Shown in pieces: positions 1-11,520 of a stretch of DNA of 64,000 bases (its first letter is position 1; every line of letters starts with the position of its first letter). Source of the DNA: Malania oleifera (Eukaryota; Streptophyta; Magnoliopsida; Santalales; Ximeniaceae); contig NC_080417.1 in the NCBI RefSeq assembly GCF_029873635.1, forward strand, positions 31,670,214-31,734,213, read 5' to 3'. The translations under genes were made by a program, and so were the position numbers. The notes below the pieces were generated by a model, which saw only the letters and a program-made list of their open reading frames with translations, had not been told where the DNA came from and did not search any database.

Positions 1-749
1 CACACTCACATACACACACACACACAAACACGTGCACGTGTATTTCTTTTATATATCTTTTCTTGTTTTGATTTGATTTAATATTCAAAGTTTATGACTT
101 CATTGTATATGTGAGTGTATTAATATATTATTTATCACAGTATTTAGTTAATATCTATATCTAGGCTTTTATTGTATATATATGTTAAAATTTTAATATT
201 GTATCCACGGTTTCATTTTATTGTTGTGATATTTGTTTAGATTTTTTATGGTAATTATTTTAAATATTAATTGGTTCGTTTTCATTATTGTAGAATTTTT
301 TTTACTGCGGACGTAAGAGTTCTATTGTTTAATATTTAAATGTAATAAGTTTTGATTGTTAAATATTATCAAGTGGGCCATATTCATGTTATCTGTTTAA
401 TATTTAAGGTTTTTTCTTTTTTATTTTTTTATAGGCCATATTTAAGCAGTATGATTAATATTTAGGATTTTGGTTGTAGTTATTTAAATAGGCCATATTC
501 ATTGTTGTATGTATTTAGGGTCTTTTTTATTATTGCATTCATTACATGTTTAATATTTAACGTTTATATGTTTAGGGATGTGTATTAATTTTGGTGACCA
601 TACTGAATAGGTATATATATATATACTTTTTTTTTTCTAGAAATAACTCATTTCCATAATTTCACTACTTCCTTGCCATCTCATTGGTTTCCATATTTTA
701 ACCCTAAGTTTGATTTGTTTCCTTAACTACTATTATTAATAATATTTTC

Positions 750-787
<38 letters not shown>

Positions 788-1504
788 TATTATTATTATT
801 TATTATTACCATTATTGCATTTATTAGTATTAATATTATTATTACTATTACTATTATTTTTATTCATTGTTATTATTACATTTATCGTTATTATTAATAT
901 TATTATTACTAATATTATCATTATCACTATTATCATCAGTATTATTACTATTATAAGTTATTATCATTATTATTATCATTCCCTTTTGAAGTATACGTGT
1001 ATTCAATTGCATTATTTTTAGTACTTGTATTAATTTGTTATTACTTTAGTATTATGATATTTTTGATATTAAATATTTTCGATTTTTTTCCCTATGATTT
1101 CAAAAAGGGGTACAAGCTTTCGGGCTTCACAAATCTTTAGTTTCGAGGGAATATATATTATGTATATTTTTGTGATTAATTTCTTTGCTTGTATATTTTG
1201 TAAATTCATAAAAGGAGTAACATAGAAGACTTTCCAAATTTACTTTGGGATAATTTCATAATTAATTAGGTACCGTTCATACGAACGGGTGAGTAGGGGG
1301 TGCTCGTACCTTCCCCTCGCGTAACCGAACTCCCGATCGGCTTTGGTAATGTAGACCAATTCTAACCTTAATTAGGTAGTAATCAAGTGTTTTAACCACA
1401 CTAAAAGGTTAGTCGCGACTCCAATATTTATGTTTTTTCCTGAAAATATAAAATAATTTTTATTTTGCCACCCTGGGGCACACGCATTCCGGGACGTTGC
1501 GAAA
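1..1504 (+). mobile_element. 3' part of a long Ty3-like LTR (starts before the window)
   Basis: The last 300 bases match the end of the complete LTR at 27722-30803: a GGTACCGTTC block near 1269, GTAACCGAACTCCCGA near 1321, GGTTAGTCGCGACTCC near 1407 and the closing GGGACGTTGCGA at 1491-1502. The rest is T-rich with ATT-type microsatellite, as in the complete copy. The element is a partial fossil at the window edge. It abuts the Copia LTR at 1505, into which it probably inserted. Assignment to Ty3 (perhaps Tat/Ogre-like) rests on end sequence and length, not on coding domains. Confidence 0.65.
745..980. repeat. (ATT)n microsatellite, imperfect
   Basis: A long run of ATT units with interruptions. 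It lies inside the LTR above and has a counterpart at 30060-30350 in the complete copy. The short isoleucine/leucine reading frame over it is a by-product of the repeat. Confidence 0.85.
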
Positions 1505-3156
1505 AAATTTCTAGTTAATTTGTCTTGGGTATTAACCAGTCAACATACTCTGTTTGAGGTTTCCACAATTTATATTGATCAACTAACATACTCCCTTTCG
1601 GTTTCCGCAAGCTTTATTTAATTTTCAATCCACGTAGTATATATGATCAAGAATTAAAATCAAACCATGCAGTTAATATAAACAAGAAATTAAATGAGAG
1701 TAGGGAAGAGAGTGAGATCGAGATTTTTTTCGAGGTTCAGCTTATACCTAGCTTACGTCCTCGTCTTAGCCCAATTCCACCTAAGGTTTCCACTATACCA
1801 CTCCTTTTTAGGCGGAACAAACCATTACAATCCCTCCTTCAGGGTGGAACCCCCTCTCCAAGCAATACCCCATGCTCAATCACTCCTTCAATAGGTTAGA
1901 GCAATGCCTCTCCAAGTGATACCCCATGCTTGATCTAACAACTATTCAAGAACCTGAACCATCTACAAAATAAGAAACAAATATTGGTATACAAAGACAC
2001 TCTCCAAAAGAATACATTAGTACAATTGAAATCTATATAATTCAAACAAAATCACAATATAGAAAGACGAAGCTTAAGAAGATATTACCAAGGTTCTTTC
2101 TTAGTTCTAAAACTCAGTTAAGAGCACAAGAACCGTGGCCTTTAAATCAACAAAATCTCAGTAGTGAAATTTATAAATTGATTGCACAAGAGAGCTTTGA
2201 GAGAATTTGGATATTTGAGAGCAAGAAAGCTTGATTGTTGTATTTTCTTGGTGTATTTAATCCTTAGCCTTGTGGGGTTATTTATAGATGAGAAACCAAG
2301 TCTATTTTGTGTTCCTTAAGTGACTTGGAGTGTTTCCCAAGTTTATAGAAAGTTTGGAGCACAAGAAATACAAATTTAAATTTTAAAATATTTTAAAAAT
2401 ATAGCTGTTAACAGTGTTCAGTAGACTGAAGTATCGAGTTCGGTCTTTTGAAGTTCTTTAAAACACTGAAAAACTAACTAGAAACAGGGTCAGTCGACTG
2501 GGCTAACGTGGTTCAGTCTTCTGAGACTATATTGCCTCTTAAGATTTCGTCAGGAAGTTCTTCAGTAGACTAAACTTAATCTTCAGTATTTTAAGGAAAT
2601 TCTTCAATCTTCAAAGGATAAACTTCAGTCGTCTGGGTAGTTAAAATTCTAGTTTTTCAGTTTTAGTTTTCAAAAAATCTTTGCTCTCTTACTTTGATTT
2701 ATAAAAACTTTATTCGGGGTTTTGTAAAATAAAGTCTCTAAGTTCACAATGACCCCTAAAGAATTTCATGTATCCATATTGAAGTTGTTTGAAGTATTTG
2801 CATAAAGACTTCTTAAGACTTTGACATTCTAAGCACTTAGTCTACATGCTTGTCTTTCTTTGACTCCATCTTGTCTTTAAGGTTCAATATACTTTAAGCT
2901 GTTAGGAAGTTCTCTTTAATATTCATACTCTCATGATCTTTAAGCTTTATTAGATCATCTTTGAATCCATGCCTTAATATTCTTTAAACTTCATTTGATC
3001 ATCTTTCTTTGGAGTATAAGCTTTCAATGATTCGTGTGAGCACTTGACCTTGTATTCACATACTTGAGTCTTGAAATATTTTTATTTAACCAAATATGTT
3101 AAGTTCCTCTGATTTTTTATCATCAAAACAAGATTTTAAACTTAGTAAGGGCAATA
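1505..3156 (-). mobile_element. Sirevirus-like LTR copy (family D), partial
   Basis: Colinear with 8843-10281, the 5' LTR of the gag-only element to the right. Shared landmarks are the stretch beginning GTATTAACCAGTCAACATAC, the block around 1700-1900, the near-palindromes at 2400-2640 and the outer end at 3131-3156. On the - strand the LTR begins at the right. The same AT-rich flank follows both copies, so this is the same insertion carried by a segmental duplication, not an independent insertion. Confidence 0.75.
2405..2640. repeat. near-palindrome cluster in family D LTR
   Basis: Repeated motifs of the type CAGTAGACTGAAG, CAGTCGACTGGG and CAGTCGTCTGGG at roughly 20-60 base spacing. The same cluster is at 4390-4620 and, shorter, at 9770-9815. 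Palindrome-rich LTR blocks are known from maize Sireviruses; the assignment here is by analogy. Confidence 0.7.
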
Positions 3157-3240
3157 ATATATATAATAATAATTTTTTATTAATTAATTAATTATTTTAT
3201 TTTATTTATTTTTTCTTTTTCTTTTTACATTATTACCCTA

Positions 3241-3283
<43 letters not shown>

Positions 3284-3441
3284 ACATAATATGTATAAAT
3301 AAATAAATATTTATTTATTTATTTATTATTTTTTAATAATAATTTTTTATTAATTAATTAATTATTTTATTTTATTTATTTTTTATTTTTCTTTTTAGAC
3401 TATTACCCTAATCATGTATATATATTTTTGAGATCATTACA
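3157..3441 (-). repeat. AT-rich head of a Ty3-like LTR, with internal duplication
   Basis: Read on the - strand it starts TGTAATGATCTCAAAAATAT, like the solo LTR at 18249. A roughly 85-base AT-rich block (TAATTAATTAATTAATAAAA type) occurs twice, at about 3158-3245 and 3330-3420, around a (TA)n tract. The same arrangement is at 10282-10545. No coding content. Confidence 0.6.
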
Positions 3442-3770
3442 TTGCTGCTTTTTCAAAAATGGTGGTTGTGTGTGTGAATTCAACAATGGAGTAAGACATG
3501 TTGACTGCATTTTCCACAGGCCACTGTATTTTTCACACGCCATTGCTTTGTCCCTTCTTGACTGACGAGTTGGCCACGACTTTGCCCCTTAAGAAGGGTT
3601 GCATTTCTATTCCTCATCATCTTCTCTACATTTTCCACACACTACTGCATTTTCCACATGCAATCACTTTGTCCCTTCTTGACTTATGACTTGGCCATGA
3701 CTTTATCCCTATTCCTCATTAGCTTCTCTGCCATCGGCAAGTTTCTTTGAGTACTCACTCAAGCATGAAG
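3442..3770 (+). pseudogene. MADS-box (SVP-like) exon-end fragment with tandem-repeat leader
   Basis: The right end reads like the end of a MADS domain (the LIIFSATGK / FEYSNSSMK region), with the frame disturbed. It stops at the point where MIKC MADS genes normally have their first exon boundary; the next bases, GTGTAATAATCC, could be a splice donor. To the left is a non-MADS leader containing imperfect repeats of about 110-120 bases (CTTTGTCCCTTCTTGACTTA, CTCATCATCTTCTCTACATT, TTTTCCACACGCCA). One of a local family with copies at 10546, 11722, 17903, 41191 and 42510. Not a gene. Confidence 0.6.
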
Positions 3771-4164
3771 TGTAATAATCCTAAAAAAATTAATTAAATT
3801 AAATTAATAATATAATATATATATATATATATAATAGGATAATATATGTATTATTATAATATTATATTATTGTGAACACTTAAATTATAAGAAAAAAATA
3901 TAATAAAATAAAGTAAAGATGTTAAATACATATGTATACGCTTTGTAAGAGTACAAGTGACAAAAGACATACGTATTAAAATACGCTCTGTAAGCGGACA
4001 AAAGTATAGATTACAAATTCTTGTGGATAGATTTCAAAGGAGAAAAAAAAATCACGACATGCACCAAATCTAAGCACGTCGGTATGAAGAAAAATCACAT
4101 TTGGCACCAGATCTACGACTTTTGCCAAAAGTGATGCCGCCAAAGTCGAGAAAAATCACACTCA
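3771..4164. other. AT-rich spacer plus one 51-bp minisatellite unit
   Basis: Starts TGTAATAATCCTAAAAAAAT and is colinear with 10896-11270. It has a single unit (near 4108-4158) of the 51-bp repeat that exists six times at 11216-11520. It ends abruptly at 4164/4165 where the family D LTR begins in mid-sequence, the probable junction of a tandem duplication. No coding region is supportable. Confidence 0.6.
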
Positions 4165-5117
4165 ACACAAGAGAGCTTTTAGAGAATTTGGAGACTTGAG
4201 AGTAAGAAAGCTTGATTTCTATATTTTCTTGGTGTATTTAATCCTTAGCCTTGGGGGGTTATTTATAAATAAGAAATCAAGTCTATTTCGTGTTCCCCAA
4301 GTGACTTGGAGTATTTCCCAAGTTTATAAAAAGTTTGGAGTATAAGAAATACGAATTTGAATTTTAAAGTATTTAAAAATTATAGCCGTTAATAGTGTTT
4401 AGTAGACTAAAGTATTGGGTTCGGTCTTTTGAAGTTCTTTAAAACACTGAAAAACTAACTGGAAATAGGGTCAGTCGACTGGGCTGACATGGTTCGGTCT
4501 TCTGAAGCCATACTGTCTCGTCAGGATTTCGTCAGGAAATTCTTCAATAGACTGAACTTAATCTTCAGTCTTCTGAGGATAACCTTCAGTCGTCTGAGTA
4601 GTTAAAATTCTGGTTTTTCAGTTTTAGTTTTCAAAAACTCTTTGCTCTCTTACTTTGATTTATAAAAACTTTATCCAGGGTTTTGTAAAATAAAGTCTCT
4701 AAGTCCACAATGACCCCTAAAGAGCTTCATGTATTCATATTGAAATTGTTTGAAATACTTACATAAAAACTTCTTAAGACTTTGATATTCTAAGCACTTA
4801 ATTCTTCATGCTTGTCTTTCTTTGACTCCATCTTGTCTTCAAGCTTCAATATACTTTAAGTTGTTAGCAAGTTCTCTTTAATATTCATACTCTCATGATC
4901 TTCAAGGTTTATTAGATCATCTTTGAATCCATGCCTTAATATTCTTTAAGCTTCATTTGATCATCTTTCTTTGGAGTATAAGCTTTCAATGATCCTTGTG
5001 AGCACTTGACCTTGTATTCACATACATGAGTCTTGAAATATCATCACTTACCAAATATGTTAAGTTCCTTTGATTTGCTATCATTAAAATAAGATTTTAA
5101 GCCTTGTAAGGCCAACA
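4165..5117 (-). mobile_element. partial 3' LTR of element D
   Basis: Matches the LTR copies at 2188-3156 and 9540-10281. Its - strand start, TGTTGGCCTTACAAGG, is immediately preceded by a purine tract (AGGGGAGAT on the - strand), the expected polypurine primer site. This marks it as the 3' LTR. It carries the near-palindrome cluster at 4390-4620. Confidence 0.75.
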
Positions 5118-6731
5118 ATCTCCCCTATTTTGATGATGACAAACAAAAATAAAAAAATTGAGTATATCTTAAAAAGACTCCCCTTTACAATAAGCATCAA
5201 CTTAACAATATTTGCAATATCAAGATCAATTTCAATATTAATTTCAATATCATGCTCATATATCAAAATCACATCATTCAAGATCAAGATCACATCATTC
5301 AAGATCAAATACTTTCATAGTTGAGCCAATATACATGCTTAGGTATGCAGTATCATGCTCAATTTTTGCCCAAAACTTCTCCCCCTTTTGACATCAATAA
5401 AAAAGAGTAAGATATCAAGAAAAACGTGTAAATATGAAGGCAATGAGTAACCATAAGCAAAAGTATAGATCTAGTGAAGGCTTAAAACAAAAACTTTACA
5501 TTCAACATGTATAAAAATATAGACAATAAGTTCCCAAAGTAGTATAAGAAAATACAAAAGATTGTATATCATAATTTTCAATGATTTTCAGTAATGAACT
5601 TAAATCATGATTTCATTATTTATCAAGTCTAACTCCCCCTGAATGAAATGTATTTCAAATTCAATAGGTTTATAAATTCATTCTTGAAGTATAAACTATG
5701 TATTTATGAAGGTGTCAAGATTACCAATCATGCTTTTAAGTTTATCATTTCATGCTCAAATATCAATAATATCATGTAAGTACCCATGGATACCAATATC
5801 ATATCAATATCATCAATATCATAACATGCTCATGTTTAGTTTGTTCACATTCAAATTTTTCTAAATCTTCTCCCTCTTTTTATATTAACCAAATGATTAA
5901 ACTAAAAGAAATCTTATGCTAAGGTACTAAGGACAAGAAAATTTCGCATTTATATTGCAATAACAAGGTTTATAAGCCAACATTTATCATAACATGTTTA
6001 TCCATTAGTCAGTCATGCAAGAAATATATAATGTGATCCATCATTAGCATGTAAACTGATATGGTCAAGAATTAATTTCATACTCACATATCAATATCAT
6101 ATCAAGATTCATGCTTCATAATCATGTTCAATAATTTCATGCTCAAATTTGAAATGTATAGTAAGCCATAAATCATCAATATAAGTCAAGTCATTATCAT
6201 GTTTTTGGCAATATCAAGATATCATACATCTCAGCATTTTAGTATAGTTATAGCTCAGTATTTACTTCACATTATCATATCATTAGTATCTCACCACATA
6301 TGTATATTAGAATATTAGCATTTAGCATGTAACAATGTAGCATATCATATAAGCAAGGAGCATATTATTATCATTTGTGCATTGTGCTACAATTTTGCTC
6401 AAATTGTTCTCATGTTGCTCAATTTGCTTCATATTTTCTTTCTTTTGATTTTATATAAATTCCAAAAATTCTTAGTGCTTTCTAAATCTTAATATTTTCC
6501 AAGTTAAGCCTTGTACAAATCATCTTATGATTTTGGCCAACAATGTCATTTTTGTTTTTATTTGTTTCAATGTTATAGTCATCAATAAGCTCTTAAACTC
6601 TTCTCTGAGATTTTTCATTTCAACTAGTTCAATATCCTTGTATTGAATTGGATTAAGAAGTTTTCTCAATTTCTAAAAGGGAATGACTAATCCTAATATC
6701 TTTGGAGTCCTTAGTTTCTGAACTAGGCTTT
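5118..6731 (-). other. non-coding 3' spacer of element D with repeated PPT-like motifs
   Basis: AT-rich with no supportable protein. Pyrimidine tracts on + (purine tracts on -) recur near 5118 (ATCTCCCCTATTTTGATGAT), 5382 (TTCTCCCCCTTTTGACATCA), 5634 (CTCCCCCTGAATG) and 5868. Serial PPT-like motifs upstream of the 3' LTR are a known Sirevirus trait. ATATCAAGATCA-type words recur at 5215-5310. Confidence 0.6.
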
Positions 6732-8300
6732 TTATCTAGGTACCCATACTTTCTTCAGTCCAGATGATTTAAAAGATGTTGATTCTTTTATTCTCCAAAC
6801 TTGTCTAATTTTTACATCTTTCCTCTTTAATGGACATTCAAACTTAATTTGCTCTTTCTTCTTACGTAGAAAACATATAGTGTGAGTATAAGCATTAGAG
6901 GAGGTGCTAGCATAGTCTTTTATCACATTCTCATTCTTGCTTTCTAGTCTATTGATTTTTAAATCTTTTTCTCTTTCAGCAAGTTTTAGAGATTCCAACA
7001 TTTTCATTACACCTTCATTTTTATTTTTCAATGATGTATATCTTTTAATCATATTAACTACAATCTTATGCACCTTGAATAGTTCATTTTGAAGTTCTTC
7101 ATAAGAAGACATACTTTCATCATTGGATTCTTCTGCTGAGTCATCACAAGAATTATTAAAAGATTTGGATGAGGAACTTTGTTCTTCATCATTATCCCAT
7201 GCCATAAAACAATCAATCTCTTGGTCACTTGATTCATTATTTGAACTACTTGTACTCATATTATCCCAAGTAGTTACTTTCATTGCCTTTTTCTTTTTCT
7301 TTTTGGAATATTTCTTAAGTTGTGGACAATCCAATTTTATATGTCCAATTTTTTTTACAATTATAGCATGTTGGAGGTTCAGCCTTTGTTTTCTTTTTAC
7401 TGATTTCCTTTTCTTCTTCTTCATTTGATTTTGAGTTCTAGATTTTTCCTGTAAATTTATTCTTCCTATTAAGAATTTTTGCAAGTTTCTTGGATATGAA
7501 GGCTATTTCATTTTCATCCATCTTTTCTTCTTCTACATCACTAGAGTTTTTGTTTGATGCTTCAAAAGCAATGGATTCCTGAGCTTTAGATTTTTCACAT
7601 CTTTCATTCATAGCCATCTCGTACGTGAGAAGGGATCCTATGAGTTCATTTAGTGAGGTAGTCTTAAGGTTTCTACCTTACGTTATGGCTGTAGCTTTTG
7701 GTTCCCATGCAGGTGGAAGTTCTCTAAAGATTTTACGTATCATCTCATAGGTAGAATATGTTTTCCCCAAAGCGTTTAATGAGTTTATGACATGTGTAAA
7801 CCAAATGTACATGTTTGTAATTGATTCATCGGGATTCATCCTAAAAGATTCGTATTCACTAGTCAACATATTAATTTTATTGTCTCTAAAATCTATGGTA
7901 TCTTCGCAGGTTACCTCAAGTTTATCCCAAATTTCCTTTGCCGTTTTATAAGCCATGACTCTATTGAATTCATTAATGTCAAGTACACAATATAAGGCGT
8001 TTATAGCACTAGAGTTGACTTGCAGCATTTTATGATCGATTTTAGTCATATCTTTTTCTTCCTTTGGAACCTCTTTTCCATCTACTAGTTCGGTAGGAAT
8101 TAAGTCACCATTTGTGACAACCTTCCAAGCTTTCCAATCCATGGTTTGAAGATAAATCCTTATTTGTTGTTTCCAAAAAGTATAATTAAGTCCATAAAAA
8201 AATAGGTGATCTAGTTGAGGATGGACCCTCTCCAAAGGGAGCTACTCCTAGGTGTGTCATATAGATCTTTATGTAGCTTTTAGTTAGAATTTCCTACAAC
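6732..8300 (-). mobile_element. Copia gag region (UBN2-type) of element D
   Basis: The - strand reading shows the typical Copia gag order. An N-terminal part has LFFYGLNYTFWKQQIRIYL, then AKEIWDKLEVTCEDT and SITNMYIWFTHVINSLNALG, followed by the PPAWEPKATAIT segment (8235-7678). Toward 7484-6732 come a zinc-knuckle-like KKIGHIKLDCPQLKK, a Ser/Asp/Glu-rich stretch, a coiled-coil-like segment (ESLKLAEREKDLKINRLESK) and a closing GLKKVWVPR, which in Sireviruses lies just before protease. Gag packages element RNA into virus-like particles. This copy is a fossil with a few breaks. Confidence 0.8.
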
Positions 8301-8301
8301 C

Positions 8302-8575
8302 CAGCTCTAATACCAATTGAAAGTTAAGGTGTAGTCCCAAGAGGGGGGAGGGTGAATTGGGTTATTAAAATTTACTTTTAACTCTTATTACAAATTTGCA
8401 ACTTTTTGTTAATTTAGTGAACACACAAGTTTGTTTCCCAGCTCTAATACCAATTGAAAGTTAAGGTGTAGTCCCAAGAGGGGGGGTGAATTGGGTTATT
8501 AAAATTTACTTTTATCTCTTATTACAAATTTGCAACTTTTTTTGTTAATTTAGTGAACACACAAGTTTGTTTTAA
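8302..8575. repeat. 137-bp tandem duplication spanning the primer site and LTR edge
   Basis: The block starting CAGCTCTAATACCAATTGAA, running through GTGTAGTCCCAAGAGGGG and ending ACACACAAGTTTGTTT, occurs at about 8302-8438 and again at 8439-8575 with few differences. Each unit holds the primer-site complement, the LTR terminus and about 120 bases of LTR. The true LTR edge could therefore be 8318 or 8455. Confidence 0.9.
8304..8315 (-). promoter_or_regulatory. primer-binding site of element D
   Basis: The - strand reads TGGTATTAGAGC, close to the plant initiator-Met tRNA 3' complement TGGTATCAGAGC used by Copia elements. It sits next to the LTR end. A duplicate is at 8441-8452. Confidence 0.85.
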
Positions 8576-10281
8576 CTTCTAATGCTTAGTTAGATTAACC
8601 ACAACTTAAATATCAACACAACCCAATAATTCTCAACAATATCAATTAAACAAATATTAAACCATTCAACCACAATATCTCAATCAATATATGATATGTA
8701 GTACTTTTGCAATTTCCAGCTTTTACAAGATCTCAAAGTAGAATTTGTTTGTCACCCTATATATATGAACTTGATTCAAGCTCTGTATGAATGAATTGTG
8801 TTTCCTCAATACAAACCACAACTCAAACTTTAAATAAACTTTTAGTTAATTCGTATTGGGTGTTAACCAATCAACGTACTCCCTTTGAGGTTTCCGCAAT
8901 TTGTATTGATCAACCAACATACTCCATTTCGGTTTCCACAATCCCAAAAACAAATTAAACCTTGGTTTATTTATTTTTCAATCCACGTAGTATATATGAT
9001 CAAGAATTAAAATCCAACCACGCAGTTAATATAAACAAGAAATTAAATGAGAGTAGGGAAGAGAGTGAGATCGAGATTTTTTACATGGTTTGGCTTATAC
9101 TCGACCTACGTCCTCGCCTTAGCCCAATACCGCCTAAGGTTTCCACTATATCACTCCTTTCCAGGCAGAGCAAACCATTACAATCCCTCTTTTAGGGTGA
9201 AACCCCCCTATCCAAGCGATACCCCACGCTCGGTCACTCCTTCAATAGGCTAGAGCAACGCCACTCCAAGCGATACTCCATGCTCGGTCTAATAACGATT
9301 TAAGAACCTAAACCATCTACAAAATAAGAAACAAATATTAGTGTACAAAGACACTCTCCAAAAGAGTAGATTAGTACAATTGAAATCTATATACTTAAAA
9401 AAAAAAATCATAATATGGAAAGAGGAAGTTCAAGAAGATATCACCGGGGTTCTTCCTTAGTTGTAAAACCCAGTCAAGAACACAAGAACCGTGACCTTTA
9501 AATTAGAAAAATCTCTCTAGTGAAATTTATAAATTGATTGCACAAGAGAGCTTTGAGCGAATTTGGAGATTTGAGAGCAAGAAAGCTTGGCTATTTTATT
9601 TTCTTGGTGTATTTAATCCTTAGCTTTGGAGGGTTATTTATAGATGAGAAATGAAGTCTATTTTGTGTTCCCCAAGTAACTTGGAGTTTTTCCTTAGTTT
9701 ATAGAAAGTTTGGAGCACAAGAAATACAAATTTGAATTTGAAAACATTTAAAAATTATAGCTGTTAACAGTGTTCAGTAGACTGAAGTATCGGGTTCAGT
9801 CTTCTAAGTTTTTTAAAAACTTACTTTGATTTATAAAAACTTCATCTGGGGTTTTGTAAAATAAAGTTTCTAACTCCACAATGACCCCTAAAGAGTTTCA
9901 TATATCCATATTGAAATTGTTTGAAGTACTTGCGTAAAGATTTCTTAAGACTTCGACATTCTAAGCACTTAGTCTTTATGCTTGTCTTTCTTTGACTCCA
10001 TCTTGTCTTCAAGCTTCAACATACTTTAAGCTATTAGTAAGTTTTATTCATACTCTCATGATCTTCAAGGTTTATTAGATCATCTTTGAATCCATGCCTT
10101 AATATTCTTTAAGCTTCATTTGATCATTTTTCTTTGAAGTATAAGCTTTTAATGATCCTTATGAACACTTGACCTTGTATTCACATACTTGAGTCCTGAA
10201 ATATCATCACTTAACCAAATATGTTAAGTTCTTCTGATTTGTTATCATCAAAACAAGATTTTAAGTTTTGTAAGGCCAACA
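8318..10281 (-). mobile_element. 5' LTR of element D
   Basis: Ends TGAAAGTTAAGG (left) and GTAAGGCCAACA (right), giving TG...CA on either strand. Read on -, it begins TGTTGGCCTTACAAAACTT and ends CCTTAACTTTCA before the primer site. Length is about 1.96 kb including the 137-bp duplication. An incomplete relative on the + strand is at 32063-33104. Confidence 0.85.
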
Positions 10282-10545
10282 ATATATATAATAATAATTT
10301 TTTATTAATTAATTAATTATTTTATTTTATTTATTTTTTCTTTTTCTTTTCAGATTATTACCATAATCATATATATATATATATGATTACGGTAATATAT
10401 ATAAATAAATATTTATTTATTTAATTATTATTTTTTAATAATATTTTTTATTAATTAATTAAATATTTTATTTTATTTATTCATTTTTTCTTTTTCTTTT
10501 TAGATTATTACCCTAATCATGCTATACATTTTCGGGATCATTACA
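10282..10545 (-). repeat. AT-rich LTR head, second copy
   Basis: Colinear with 3157-3441. It has the same doubled AT-rich block around a short (TA)n and the same GATCATTACA edge next to the MADS-derived fragment. This supports duplication of the whole 1505-4164 interval. Confidence 0.65.
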
Positions 10546-10895
10546 TTGCTGCTTTTTCAAAAATGGTGGTTATGTGTGTAAATTCAACAATGGAGTAAGA
10601 CATGCTGACTGCATTTTCAATAGGCCACTATATTTTTCACATGCCATGACTTTGTCCCTTCTTGACTTACGACTTGGCCACGACTTTGCCCCTTAAGAAG
10701 GGCTGCATTTCTATTCCCATCATCTTCTCTACATTTTCCACACGCCACTGCGTTTTCCACACGCCATCACTTTGTCCCTTCTTGACTTACGACTTGGCCA
10801 CGACTTTATCCTTTGAGAAGGGGTTGCATTCCTATTCCTCATCATCTTCTCTACCATCGGCAAGTTTCTTTGAGTACTCCAACTCAAGCATGAAG
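10546..10895 (+). pseudogene. MADS-box (SVP-like) exon-end fragment with tandem-repeat leader
   Basis: Second + strand copy of the 3442-3770 fragment. The reading FFEYSNSSMK is clear near 10866-10895 and stops at the expected end of MADS exon 1 (GTGTAATAATCC follows). The leader holds two imperfect 110-120 base units. Not expected to be functional. Confidence 0.65.
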
Positions 10896-11215
10896 TGTAA
10901 TAATCCTAAAAAAATTAAATAAATTAAATAAATAATATAATATATAACAAGATATTATATATATTATTATATTATTGTAAACACTTAAATTTTATGAAAA
11001 AAAATATAATAAAATAAAAATAAAGATGTCAAATGCATATGTATATGCTTTGTAAAAGTACAAGTGAAAAAATACATATGTATAAAAATATGCTCTGTAA
11101 GTATACAAAAATACAGATTACAAATTCTTGTGGAAAGATTTCAAAGGAGAAAAAAAAAATCACGGCATGCACCAGATCTAAGCACATCGGTCTGAAGAAA
11201 ATCACCTTTAGCACC
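10896..11215. other. AT-rich spacer
   Basis: Starts TGTAATAATCCTAAAAAAAT, continues through ATATAATA-rich sequence and ATGCATATGTATATGCTTTG. Colinear with 3771-4107. No gene seen. Confidence 0.5.
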
Positions 11216-11520
11216 AGATCTAAGACTTTTTCCAAAAGTGCTACCGCCAAAGTTGAGAAACTTGTTAGATCTATGACTTTTGCCAAAAGTTTCATCGCCA
11301 AAATTGAGAAGCTCGCCGGATCTACGACTTTTGCTGAAAGTGCCACCGCCAAAGTCAAGAAACTCGTCAGATCTGCGACTTTTACCGAAAGTGTTGCTAC
11401 CAAAGTTGAGAAGCTCATTGGATCTACAACTTTTGCCGAAAGTGTTGCGCCAAAGTTGAGAAGCTCGTCGAATCTATGACTTTTGTCAAAAGCACCACTG
11501 CAAAAGTTGAGAAAATCGCT
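11216..11520 (+). repeat. 51-bp minisatellite, six units (17 codons each)
   Basis: Units at 11216, 11267, 11318, 11369, 11420 (50 bases) and 11470. Each follows GGATCTACGACTTTTGCC, then GAAAGTGCCACCGCC, then AAAGTTGAGAAGCTCGTC. Because 51 is a multiple of 3 and the unit has no stop, both strands stay open; the + frame gives a 17-residue repeat (TTFAESATAKVEKLV type). The duplicated locus at 4108-4158 has one unit. I see no start context, homologue or domain and treat it as a minisatellite, perhaps an LTR enhancer block. Confidence 0.85.

Larger units (their letters stand above)
4165..10281 (-). mobile_element. gag-only Sirevirus-like element (family D)
   Basis: Read on the - strand: 5' LTR (10281-8318), initiator-Met-tRNA-type primer site (8315-8304), gag (about 8300-6732), a 1.6-kb non-coding spacer with polypurine-like motifs (6731-5118), then part of a 3' LTR (5117-4165). 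No protease, integrase, RT or RNase H sequence is visible. The layout resembles plant TR-GAG elements (LTR elements with gag only). The element is a fossil with several breaks and its 3' LTR is partial. It lies within a larger apparent tandem duplication. Confidence 0.75.

Noticed and set aside
815-1021. Isoleucine/leucine-rich frames over ATT repeats, also near 15190-15484, 27609-28238 and 30076-30390
   Set aside because: Translations of microsatellites within LTRs or AT-rich spacers.
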